Source: Epiperipatus broadwayi | Lineage: Eukaryota > Onychophora > Udeonychophora > Euonychophora > Peripatidae | Assembly: GCA_028023455.1 (NCBI GenBank) | Contig: JAQFVV010006293.1 | Coordinates: forward strand, 1,501,844-1,565,843 | Direction: 5' to 3' | DNA length: 64,000 nucleotides | In this document: one piece after another, positions 25,740-35,399 of the stretch | How positions within the stretch are numbered: position 1 is the stretch's first letter | Layout of the letters: each line of letters opens with the position of its first letter | Made by a program: the position numbers and the translations under genes | The notes under the pieces: generated by a model | Database searches by the model: none | What the model was told of the DNA's origin: nothing | What the model saw: only the letters and a program-made list of their open reading frames with translations

Positions 25740-26575
25740 TCACTCATTGCCAACATCCTACAAAAGGCTGGCTTTGTTATACCATCCATCAGCAGCAAAC
25801 TAAAGTACTGGGAGGTTTTCAATCAGACTGCAGACTTCTCCTTTGTGTCCCCAACATTCCTCAAACTTATCAATGCTGAATCCGCAAATTCAATAGGTGA
25901 TCTCTTGAGGCAAAATTCTTCTATTTCCTCCTCAAAATCAATCTTCACTTCCTTCCCACAAATCAATTTTTGGTCAACTATAGGGGTTTCACCAAGATCT
26001 CTCCCATATACCAGCTCTGTAAAACTGACAATGAAACCCTCCAGCACTTCCTACTTAAATGTCCCTTTCTGCTTGCATGAGAAATGTTATCAACTCCTGC
26101 CTTTCCTCGCACAGGAATACCATCTTCAACCTCGAAGAATCCATAGAAACAGGGGTCTTTGCAGCTATTAGACTATCAGTTTTCCTCATCTATGCTCTCT
26201 GGTTGCTTCAATGTGACATTATCTTTGACCAGAGAGTACCCTCAGTGAACCAAAAACTCTTGGACATAATTCACTGTCTCAAAACCCAAGATACCAAACT
26301 AGCCCCACCTCCACTCCTCACAGACACTTGGCTAATCCTCCAACTCCCATCCTCTCAGCCTCAGACTCAATTACAAAGACATGCATTTCGGACCAGCCTG
26401 GACTACACACCGTTTCCCCTTTCCACTTTCCATTCCCTTTTCACATGTATTCTTCCCCTTTTATCATGTTGCTCCTGAAATTTCAATTTATTTTGTAATC
26501 ACTTCTTGTAAACCTTTTTCTAACTGTATCTATCTATATATTTTTTTTTTATGAATAAACATCACTGAGAAAAAA
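25740..26575 (+). mobile_element. LINE U: ORF2 C-terminus and 3' UTR
   Basis: The plus strand encodes the end of a LINE ORF2 in shifting frames: FNQTADFSFVSPTFLKL, then CKTDNETLQHFLLKCPF near 26020, the post-RT cysteine/histidine motif (C-x4-E-T-x2-H-x5-C). FAAIRLSVFLIYALWLLQC and a proline-rich end follow, with the stop at 26476. Then comes a short 3' UTR with a T-tract and ATGAATAAACATCACTGAG near 26550. Everything upstream (endonuclease, RT) is missing, as in 5'-truncated insertions. It is less A+T-rich than its flanks. The sequence differs from LINE T, so it is a second family. Confidence 0.75.
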
Positions 26576-26579
26576 CTTA

Positions 26580-27540
26580 TATGGTGCAATATTTTTTTAT
26601 TACTAGAAATAAAAAAAGATAAATTAGATTGATGATTTTAAATGGTGAGAATTCTAGTTTGTTATATAAATCATAATTGAATGAGAAGTTTCATTCTGGA
26701 AGTCTCAGAATCAATTATGAGACAATTTGTCCCCCTTCCTGTTTTTCACCTCTCCTTTTTTTTTTGAGTCAGTTAATCACAGTGGTCTCTCCTATATACA
26801 AATATGAGTCATGTAGCATGGTGATTTCAATGATAAGATGTTTATTAAAATAAAAAGTAGCAAACAGACTCTGGAACTCAAGACCCATGGATTGTGCCAA
26901 ACTCTTCAGAAAGAAGAGTGAAGGGGTATTGAAGCATTTGAGACTTATTAAACGATAAAATATAGATTTTTTTTAAAAGATAAAAATATCTAATTACATT
27001 TTAGAATAAAAGTAAAACAATTTGAATCTTTTATTAAAATTAATATTCAAAGTTTATAAGGAATCTTCATTTTATAGATATAGAAATAGAAATAGCCTTG
27101 ACATAGTTAGTCTTCTGTGATTGGAATTATGTCTGCTGAATAAGTCTAGTAGCTTTGAGCTATAAAGAATGGTTGAATATTTCTTACTGGAAATTGTTTC
27201 TAAAGCTGGAACCAAAAGAGCGATGGTCACTCATTTCTTTTATTTTGATTGCATTCATATCGCAAAAGATTTATAAAAGACGTTTAAAAAAAGTTCTTGA
27301 GAAAATTGATGTCTGCTATGTGTCGAAACTCATTTAAAGTACTGATAACTTTGTATGTTTATTGTCGATTTGAATAATTAAAACTTTTGTATATATATAC
27401 AACTTGCGGTTTACCATCTATAAATCTGTAGTTGAAGGCAATTAATGACTATGGTTATGTCAAAACAAAACTAATTACACGAATACTATATAGAGTATTA
27501 TCTTTATTACATTTTAATTTACAAATACAAAACTTAATCG
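26580..27540. other. non-coding stretch
   Basis: No recognisable gene. The 60-residue plus-strand frame at 27155-27337 (SYKEWLNISYWKLFLKLEPK...) shows no family I know. Confidence 0.35.
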
Positions 27541-27545
27541 ACTCA

Positions 27546-27690
27546 CAACTTTGACATGATTCACTCTAGATAATTACAGCACTGATTATCACTAATCATT
27601 TATTAAAACATAGATTATCTCCCGGATTCACAGTGAGTATAGATTTAGCAAATAATATATGTAATCTAGGTTACATGTTAATTGTAATTC
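27546..27690. repeat. dispersed repeat shared with 15.1 kb
   Basis: CACAACTTTGACATG, ATTATCACTAATCATTTATT and ATAGATTATCTCCCGG occur in the same order as at 15111-15230. It abuts the RTE piece that follows. Confidence 0.45.
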
Positions 27691-27691
27691 T

Positions 27692-29071
27692 AGACTTATT
27701 CTGAAATTTGCACTTTCATTTGATACATCTTTATTATGTAGACATTTAGTATATAACTTTGACAAATTTTTTTCTATTTCTTCACCTGCTTCTTTTAAGA
27801 TATTGATAGTAATTCCATTATTATCTGGAGCCTTTTCATAGATTTAAGTGCATTTCTCACTTCTTCATTTAAAATCCTGGGCAATTCAGAAGATATAGCG
27901 GTTGTATGAGGTACTTTTCCTTGTTCTTTATTGCTATATAATTCCTGATAGAACTCTTCTAAACCATCTTTTTTCTTTTTGCAGAAATAAGTTTTCTACC
28001 AATACCCAAGATGTTGTTTTATACTCTTAAGACTTTTATTCTCTTCTATAGCTTTCTTTACTAATTCACAATTATACTTTCTCATTTCTTATCAATTCTT
28101 TTTCACAGCATTTTACAAAATTCTAGATATTCAATTCTTCTTAATGCATCATTTTTATATATTTTCATATTTCCTTTTTTCATCAAAAATTGTTTTGTCT
28201 GACCAGAAATTTTATTGATCAATTGCCTTTTTTTTGTACCAGCTATTTTTGTTGTTGCAATTTGTAAAAGGATATCAGTTATTTTCCTATTAATTTTGTT
28301 AAACTCTGAATCATGTTCAAAAACTGATAATATTTGAAACGATTTAAAAGTTTTGATTAAATTCATTGGAATGTTTTTGAAGATTAAAAATATCAAATGT
28401 AAATACTGTTTTTCTTAGTAATTTTTGTTTCTCTAGTTTTGCATTAACACATATCTTACATCTCTAATTGATGACCACTTCCTGTGTTGAATGTATTAAA
28501 AACATTACAATCTTGAAATATATATTTTCTGTTAGTCAAAATATAATTAAATTCTGCAGTACCTTCATTTGGATGCTTCCATGTCCATTTTTGTTTAGCA
28601 TTTTTCTCAAAAAAAAAAAAAAAAAAAAGGAATTCATAATATAATTTTTTTTTTTCTGCAGACTCCACAAGTCTATGTCCTTTCATTTCTATTACCATAA
28701 CCAAATTTATCTACAGAACTTTTATTTTTCAATTGTTTACCAATTCTAGCATTAAAGTTTTCTATGTTAAATTGAAAATGTTATTTGATCTAATCAAAAG
28801 CATTTTGTGCATCCATACAAAATTTCTCTACTATTTCTTCATCACAATGATAACTTCTTGCAACATAAAAACCTGAATTATCTGCTTTTGGTATTTTCCA
28901 TTAAGTTGCATAACTAATTTTGCCACATTCTTCTGATATGCCATAATCTCCACAATATTATTTTTTCACTTTTTATTTATAATAAATCCTATTCCAATTG
29001 TGCTTCCAGCAAATCAATCATCTTTTCATTTTCTAACTTCTCAAAGTTCAACAATGTCTCATTTAATATTA
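27692..29071 (-). mobile_element. RTE-type retrotransposon, copy B (endonuclease to RT fingers)
   Basis: Minus-strand order is endonuclease, linker, start of RT. The endonuclease part at 28704-28456 reads KWTWKHPNEGTAEFNYILTN, KYIFQD and FNTGSGHQLEM, where SDH has become SGH. The linker at 28396-28103 includes FKNIPMNLIKTFKSF and NDALRRIEYLEFCKML. RT finger residues (RPIS region lost) lie around 27740-28050. An A-tract at 28611-28628 breaks the frame. The 3' two-thirds of the element are absent on this side, unusual because LINEs normally lose the 5' end. The adjoining copy C lies in the opposite direction. Confidence 0.8.
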
Positions 29072-29079
29072 GTCTAGAG

Positions 29080-29611
29080 CAGTGGTCTTCAACCTTTTCA
29101 CATCTGCGGACCGGTAAAAATAAGGATAAGGTTCCGCGGACCAGCAAAAATAAGGATAAGATTTTGCAGACCGGCAGAAGTCTAAAGATAAATTTTCTTA
29201 AAGATAAGCATAATAACATTGTTATAACTGATCAAAACAACAATGTTAAATATATAAGATAAAGTTTTATATATATATATGGAGTTTATATAATAAAAAA
29301 ACTTTTTTTAAAATTTTTTTTAGAAAAGTAATAAAAAATTTAATTCTACCCCCCCCCCCCCCCATAAACATCTGTGATAACTAGAAAAACAAATTAATTT
29401 ATGAATGATTGATTAGATTTTGTTTTCGTTCTGTTTTCTTTTTTTTTTAATTTGGTAAAAATGAGATGAAAAAATGAATAAAAATTGGCTATATTAATTA
29501 AAAGTTTAAACTCTTATTATTTATTATTACAAACTTTTTACTGCCCGTCTAACACACGGACCTGCAGAAAAATTCCGCGGCCCGGCCGTGGACCAAGGTT
29601 GAAGAACACTG
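29080..29611. mobile_element. non-autonomous hAT element (MITE) with perfect 8-bp TSD
   Basis: The termini are inverted: CAGTGGTCTTCAACCTTTT on the left, and CAGTGTTCTTCAACCTTGG as the reverse complement of the right end. The 8-base duplication GTCTAGAG lies at 29072-29079 and 29612-29619. The duplication has TA in the middle (nnnTAnnn), the pattern described for the Buster group of hAT elements. The 532-base interior has no frame, and holds subterminal 30-base repeats at 29106-29180 and a 15-base C-tract at 29349-29363. It sits exactly between the oppositely oriented RTE pieces. It would need a transposase in trans. Confidence 0.92.
29106..29180 (+). repeat. 30-bp subterminal repeats in hAT MITE
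   Basis: Units starting at 29106, 29136 and 29166 share GCGGACCGG/GCGGACCAG and AAAAATAAGGATAAG. Subterminal repeats in hAT elements are often transposase binding sites; that role here is inferred. Confidence 0.7.
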
Positions 29612-30141
29612 GTCTAGAGAAATGAAAATTATTCAGAAAAAACAGTATTAACATTTGATATTCTTAACCTTCAGAAACATTTCAATGAATTTAAATTAGA
29701 ATTTTGAAAATCATTTTAAAATATGAACAGATTTTGAAATCGATTAAGATTTGAGGAAAATCAATAAGAATATTGTTTTTATACACTACTAAGAACTATG
29801 ATAAAGACAGCTGGTATAAAAAAGCAACAACTTACTTGTAAATTTTCTATTGAGATGACAATATATGAAGAAAAGAAGGGATATAAAAATATTTAAAAAT
29901 GATACATTATGAAGAATTGAATATCTTGAGTTTTATAAAACAATATGAAAAAAACTTAATAATGATATAAGAAAATATACCTATGAATTGACAAGGAAAG
30001 CTGTAGTAGACAATAAAAGACTCAAAAATGTAAAACATCTTGATATTTAAAAAGGAATGGTATTTCTGTAATAAGAAAAAAAGATAGAATTATTATTAAA
30101 AAAGAGAGATGACATAATAAATTTTTGGAAGAATTCTGTAA

Positions 30142-30454
30142 AAACAGGCAAAACTCTCTATACAGTAGTGTCACTCAGTGCAAGCCAGAATAATAAATGG
30201 ATGCCAAAAGGCTTGTGCATACATCTCTATCTAGTGCTGGTGTAGTGCTCTCAGATCCAAGGCTCCTCACTGATGAAAGCGACAAGCTAGAAATTAGTCT
30301 GGGGATATTGGATGAGTAGGTGCTAGATAGGGATTTTATGCACAAACCTTCTGGAAGCCATTGATTACTCTGGCCTGCACTGAATGGCACTACTGTATAG
30401 AGAGTTTTGCCTGTTTTAACAGTTTAAGCAAGCATAAGCAATGCCGATCATGTA
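30142..30454 (+). mobile_element. short hammerhead (retrozyme-like) element with 13-bp TSD
   Basis: A 313-base insertion inside RTE copy C, flanked by AAGAATTCTGTAA at 30129-30141 and 30455-30467. The left ~95 bases are a minus-oriented piece (GGCAAAACTCTCTATACAGT ... ATCTCTATCTAGTGCTGG). It joins a plus-oriented piece that holds a hammerhead core and ends with the inverted counterpart, ACTGTATAGAGAGTTTTGCC. The two pieces are homologous to, but diverged from, the 456-base monomers at 61-62.6 kb, and the same orientation switch occurs at the same point of the unit. It has no coding capacity. Penelope-like enzymes are the presumed mobilisers of such animal elements; that part is inferred. Confidence 0.85.
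30255..30313 (+). ncRNA. type I hammerhead ribozyme
   Basis: Outer stem I ATCCAA/TTGGAT, inner stem I CCTCA/TGGGG, then core CTGATGA, stem II AGC-GACAA-GCT, GAAA, a two-pair stem III with loop TA, and GTC. Cleavage is expected after C30299. Stem II pairs A-U here where the 62-kb copies pair G-C, a compensatory change that supports the fold. An A-A apposition at the base of stem II, where G-C is usual, is a deviation that could slow it. Very short stem III is known in Penelope and retrozyme hammerheads, which act best as dimers. Confidence 0.8.
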
Positions 30455-31769
30455 AAGAATTCTGTAAGTAATTATATAATAATAATAAAAAAAAAACCCC
30501 AAGGTATTCCAGGAAGGGAAAAGCTCTAGAAAATGATGTAATTATAATTGATATTTTACCTAAAGAAAGTAAATGAAAAAATAGAAAAATTATTTGCAAA
30601 ATTGTATATCAAAGATCAAAATGATACAGATATTGTAGATAAATGAAAGAACATATGGTAATATTGATAATTAAGAAAGATGATAAAGAAAATATTAGAT
30701 ATTACTGACATTAGTATTTCATCAGTTCTATACAAAATTTTTACCTAGATAATTACAATTCATTTACAGCAAATTTTGGATTTGGATCTTATTCAAGTTA
30801 TAGAAAGGACCAATGAATATGAATGACAATTATGTTTTGGATTTATAGGTTATGAAAAGTCATTTGATTCTACAAATATTTCTACAGTGATAAAAGCATT
30901 GGATCATCAGGATGTATTATCTAAGATACTGTCATATTCTGAAGAATATCGCAATGCTACAGCAATGATTAGATTAGGTGATGATATTAACAAGATTATC
31001 ATTAAGAAGGATGAATGACAAGGTGATTGCATATCTCCTAAACTTTTTCCAGCAGTTTTATTAAAAGTATTTTGAGTATGGAAATTATTTAAGTCATTTA
31101 GATTTTGCAAATTTGTAATTATTTTTGCAAATAGTGCTTCAGAATGTCAGAAATGTTATAAGAGTTTATGAGATGAAAGTAAAAAAAGTAAGATTAAAAG
31201 TAAATGCTGAAAAGACTGAAGCAATGTTTAATAATTTTTTTTAGAAAAAGAAAATGAAGATTAATAATCACAAATTAAAAGTAGTTAATAAATGCAAATA
31301 CTCTGGTCATATTACATATACATATGGAAACATAGTGGATGAACTTAAACATGGAATTAGACTTGGAAGATATTTAAAAAAGGTGTTTTACCAGTTCTTA
31401 TTTATGGATCTGAGATTTGGATACTTATCACTGAAGGAATTCAGAGACCACTCAACAAAGTATGGGGAATTGTATGTTAAAAGTAAGAAGAGATCAAAAA
31501 CCAAAATATATAGGTGAGACAACAAATAGATTTCAGTGACATCATTGAAAGAATTGAGAAATTGAAAAAGGATGATAATAGATGAACAATTGAATTCTTA
31601 AAGTTGATCCCAAGAGATTATAAGTGACATAGAAAGAGATCACCTGTGAAATGGATAGATGAAATAAGGAAGTTTGCTGGTGTATGATGGAAAAGAGAGG
31701 TTAGGAATCAGAGAAACTGGGTTAAACTTGGAGAGATCTTCATCCTGCAGTGAATGAATCCAGGAGTAG

Positions 31770-32340
31770 TTTATAACATTTTCTACATTTATCTAAATAA
31801 TTTTTAACAATTGACACTCCTATGAACAATTGTCTAACATTATCATCTTACAATGCATCTATATTAAGAAACGTAAGTGACACAAAGAAAGAAATGCAAG
31901 GCAAAAGAGAAATATGGTAATAAAGATAAGAAACATAAGGGAAGTTGAACACCATTAGTGATTTCAGTATGATGAGTATAATCAATAGATGAAAAGAATT
32001 ACAACTTATGATTCCTCAGATTTGTAAAGCCTGTAGTTTCACACAATGTATATATTGAATCAAAATTATTTACGTTAATTGAAAATATATTTTTAGTAAT
32101 TTTTTTTATTTTTAACAATTGGAAATTAGCACATTTATTAGTGATATGTATAATTGTTTGTAAAAAGACAAGTTCAACCTAGTGTTTTGCTCTATTTGTA
32201 TCATCTGTAATAAAGTGAAAGACTTTGATGCATGAATATATGTTTATATCATGCATGTGCAAAATATATGAATTAAAATTAGAATCATGTATATTAAAAA
32301 TGAACAAATCATATGTGAATTAAAGTAGCAATAATCATTC
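31770..32340. other. non-coding stretch
   Basis: Nothing recognised between the end of RTE copy C and the next LINE fragment. Confidence 0.35.
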
Positions 32341-32344
32341 TTTT

Positions 32345-32960
32345 TTATTATTATTATTTCTATCCTCAATCTGATGTCATTTCTTGGCAAGTACTGAATT
32401 TTTCCAGAATGAACTATCATTTGTTTAATTTCTCAGCTTCCAATATGACTAAAAATAAGACAGTTTCCATTTGATAAATTGTGCTTCAAATAAACACCCA
32501 AGTCTAACCAAATTAAATGTCTGCTTATACGTATTCATTATTGTCCATGAGTTTCAGAAATTTTTGCCAACAAGATAGTTCAAATGCTACCAAGATGTTC
32601 CTATTTTTTTTCACTAGCCAACTTTCACATCTGTGAAGAATCATTGAAAATATCATAATTTAAATAAATATGTTTCTACATCTGAAAGTTTTTTCCAGGA
32701 TTTCGAGTTTATAGTGAAATTTTTGAAAATGGAATATTTGTTATTGGAGAATTACCAGAGGTTCAAATACCATCAGTGCTCTTTATGTCTTCATTGATTT
32801 TAAATTCATTGCTGGGTTTATTATTGCAATGTTTATATTTTTTATGTTTCACCATAATTCCATATTTTCATTTTTTTTTTTAAAAAAAACTTTTCTAATA
32901 AGTTTATCATCTGCATTTCTATGATTATTGGTATTTTTTCTATAATCTTGAATCCATATT
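32345..32960 (-). mobile_element. LINE RT C-terminal fragment
   Basis: Minus-strand translation gives, across frames, MILHRCESWLVKK, then VAFELSCWQKFLKLMDNN, and further on FGWVFI and FIKWKLSYF-like residues. This is the order of the C-terminal region of many endonuclease-type LINEs (LYGCESW..., AFELWCWRRLLRI...W, then a GHVVR-like box). Upstream residues near 32800-32900 are too decayed to read, and homology may continue to about 33400. The family is uncertain. Confidence 0.5.
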
Positions 32961-33924
32961 TGCTTTTATTAAATCTGATTTTTCTCATTATGTATTCAAT
33001 ACACAAATCCATAAATCAATTATGCAATATAATCATATTAATATTTTGTTATTATGATATCTAGCAAGGAGTTTTATTATAGCTTGCTTTAACTGTGTCT
33101 TGTCTTCTATTCCCATAAAGACATTTTCATATATCCATTTTGCTTAAAAAAAAAAAAGACACCTCTTAAGTACAAATTTATGGTCTAGCAATTTATTAAA
33201 ACAGAATTATGTCTTTTTATTAATATTTTGCTTTTTAGTTACTTTGGTTAATCTTTCTTTGGTTTGTTTTTATTTCTTTAACTTCCATATTTCATAGATA
33301 ATTTTTGATCGTTTTCTCTAGTTTAAAAATATTTTACTGTTACATACACAAGTGAGATTAATTATCATCTCATTTTGTATAATTGCCTGATATTGCATAA
33401 AATGAGTAAATAGGCAAGAGCAAAACAGAATAGAAATAAGCTATGGAAAAAAAGATTTAAATCCTTCTTATAAAGAATGTTGCAGAAGGAAAGAGAAACT
33501 AAGTCTAGATTAACAGATATAATAAATATTTGAAAAATATATGTTCTAAATGTGCAGTTTTACAATAAATTGTGACAAAAGTAGCTAACCAAAACAAATG
33601 ATAAACAAGCATTGATATTCAACAAGTGATAATCTAATACATTCATAATCCAGATAAAATTATACTGGCCACTAGGTAATACTCATTGTTTGTTATAAAC
33701 ACCTTGAGTTAGTTGAAAATCCCAATATTATTTGCTTACTATCAATGCATTTAAACTTTAGCTATGGCATCTAAATTAGCTGCTGATAAAAAACTATTGT
33801 AAGTAATGAAGATAGATGGTGGTACTGAAGGTAAAACAAATGACATTGAAAAATTATTAATAAATTAATTGAATTATTGGTTGATTTATTTTAAAATGAT
33901 ATAAGGTTATTTAAAATGAATAAA

Positions 33925-35395
33925 AGCAATAATTGGGTAACCATTTACTAAGTGCTAGGGAACATTTGTCTACACTTGGAGGAACGATCACATCACTACT
34001 GTTAATACCAAGCAATAAATTGAACAAATAGTGGGAATATGTTTTAGTTTTATTTACAAATGAAAATAAAGAAAATTTATGTGTGATATGTAAACGCAAG
34101 TCAATAAAAAGAATGTATTTTGTGTATTTTTTTCAGAAAGGATATTACAATTGACAGACGGCTAAAAAATTTAATGAAATAAACAAAAAGGTGAAAGAAA
34201 TGAATTGTATAAAGGAAATTAAAAACAACAACAACAAAAGATTATAGTGGAATGATGAAATCCTATGGCATTGAGAGATAGCATTTTATATTTTACATTT
34301 ATCATTGCTTTCAATTCAAGCTAAATTTTATTAGTTTGTAGAATGCCTTTTTTTAGAGGTTTATCCTACTATTTTTGATAAGATCAAGTTTCTGCTGAAT
34401 TTTATTAGTTTATACAAGTTTTCTTTTTATGGGTTTAGAACAGCTTTCAAATTATTGTCCACTAGATTTTTTGCATGCTTACAAAGATGATGAATATCGA
34501 AAATTGCTAAGTGGAGGTTTTTTGTGAGATTACAGCAGAAAGTAAAAAATAAAACCAAAGGAAATAATTAATTTTTTTTGTGACTAAAGTAAAGTGAAAA
34601 ATAATTTTCTGTCAGTGTTTCAGTTGAAACAATACTACGTTGGAGAGATGATATTTAAAATGACAAACAGGTTTTTCTTGTCTGTAAAGAAGAAAAATAG
34701 ATAATGGTATTAGATATAGCTTTTTTTGCCAACAAATGAAGTTAAAATAATTCACTTTGTGTATTTTTTCAAAATAATACTTCAGGTAGTTTTAAAAACT
34801 TCAGATAATTTTAATAAACAATAGCTCTAAAAAAGACCAATTCCACAAACAAAATTTAAGTTGTCTTGAAAGTGGTGATAAATCAGAAAAATTAAACGCA
34901 GCCCCTCAATGTTATAGAATTTCAACATTCTGTCACAGCTTCTTTTTTTTTTTTTAAAAAGTACTTTGTACAACTCATTTTATATTTGTTTGTTTCTCCT
35001 TTTTTTTATTTTTAAAAAATTAATTATTTTGTATTAGTAAATTTGTATTTGTTTTTTTTTCTTGTTTATTTGTAACCGTTTAATTTGTACAAATAAATTC
35101 GTATTCACACAAACTAATTCATATTTTGATTTTTTTTGTTTATTTCTTTAAATAAATTTTTAAACTTTTTAGCTGTCTATCAATTGTAGTATCATTTCTG
35201 AAAAAAATACACTTTTTTTAAATTCACATTTGCTAACAACACAAATTACTTTCCTCTATTTTCATTTGTAAAAACAAAACAAAACATGTTCCCATTACTC
35301 ATTCCATTTATCGCTTGGTATTTTTAGTAGTAGTAAAGTGTCTCCTCCAAATGTCAACAAGTGTCCAGCAAAGCCTACTAAATAATTATGAAAAC
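33925..35395. repeat. large imperfect inverted repeat (~280-bp arms)
   Basis: The left arm is about 33925-34200 and the right arm about 35100-35395, in reverse complement, with a spacer of about 900 bases. Matching blocks include CACTTGGAGGA/CATTTGGAGGA, TACCAAGCAATAAAT/TACCAAGCGATAAAT, TTTACAAATGAAAATA, TGTATTTTTTTCAGAAA, ACAATTGACAGAC/ACAATTGATAGAC and GAAATAAACAAAAA. The arms are clearly diverged, so the event is old. Faint protein-like residues (WEYVLVLFTNENKENLCVICK, split here: WEYVLVLFTNE then CVICK) in the left arm hint at a former transposase zinc finger, but this is weak. Confidence 0.7.
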
Positions 35396-35399
35396 TGTA

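Larger units (their letters stand above)
29620..31765 (+). mobile_element. RTE-type retrotransposon, copy C (linker to 3' end)
   Basis: Plus-strand copy starting at the endonuclease/RT linker (CTTAACCTTCAGAAACATTT near 29667, as in copy A at 2179). It runs through RT (FGFIGYEKSFDSTNIS near 30838) and a thumb/connection frame at 31254-31517 (KINNHKLKVVNKCKYSGHI, IRLGRYLKKVFY) to the C-terminal VKWIDEIRKF region near 31660. It is riddled with stops. A hammerhead element is inserted at 30142-30454. The 3' end near 31765 matches copy A (TTTATCTAAAT). Confidence 0.8.

Noticed and set aside
27155-27337. 60-residue plus-strand frame as a small gene
   Set aside because: No family resemblance, no splice or promoter support, and such lengths occur by chance.
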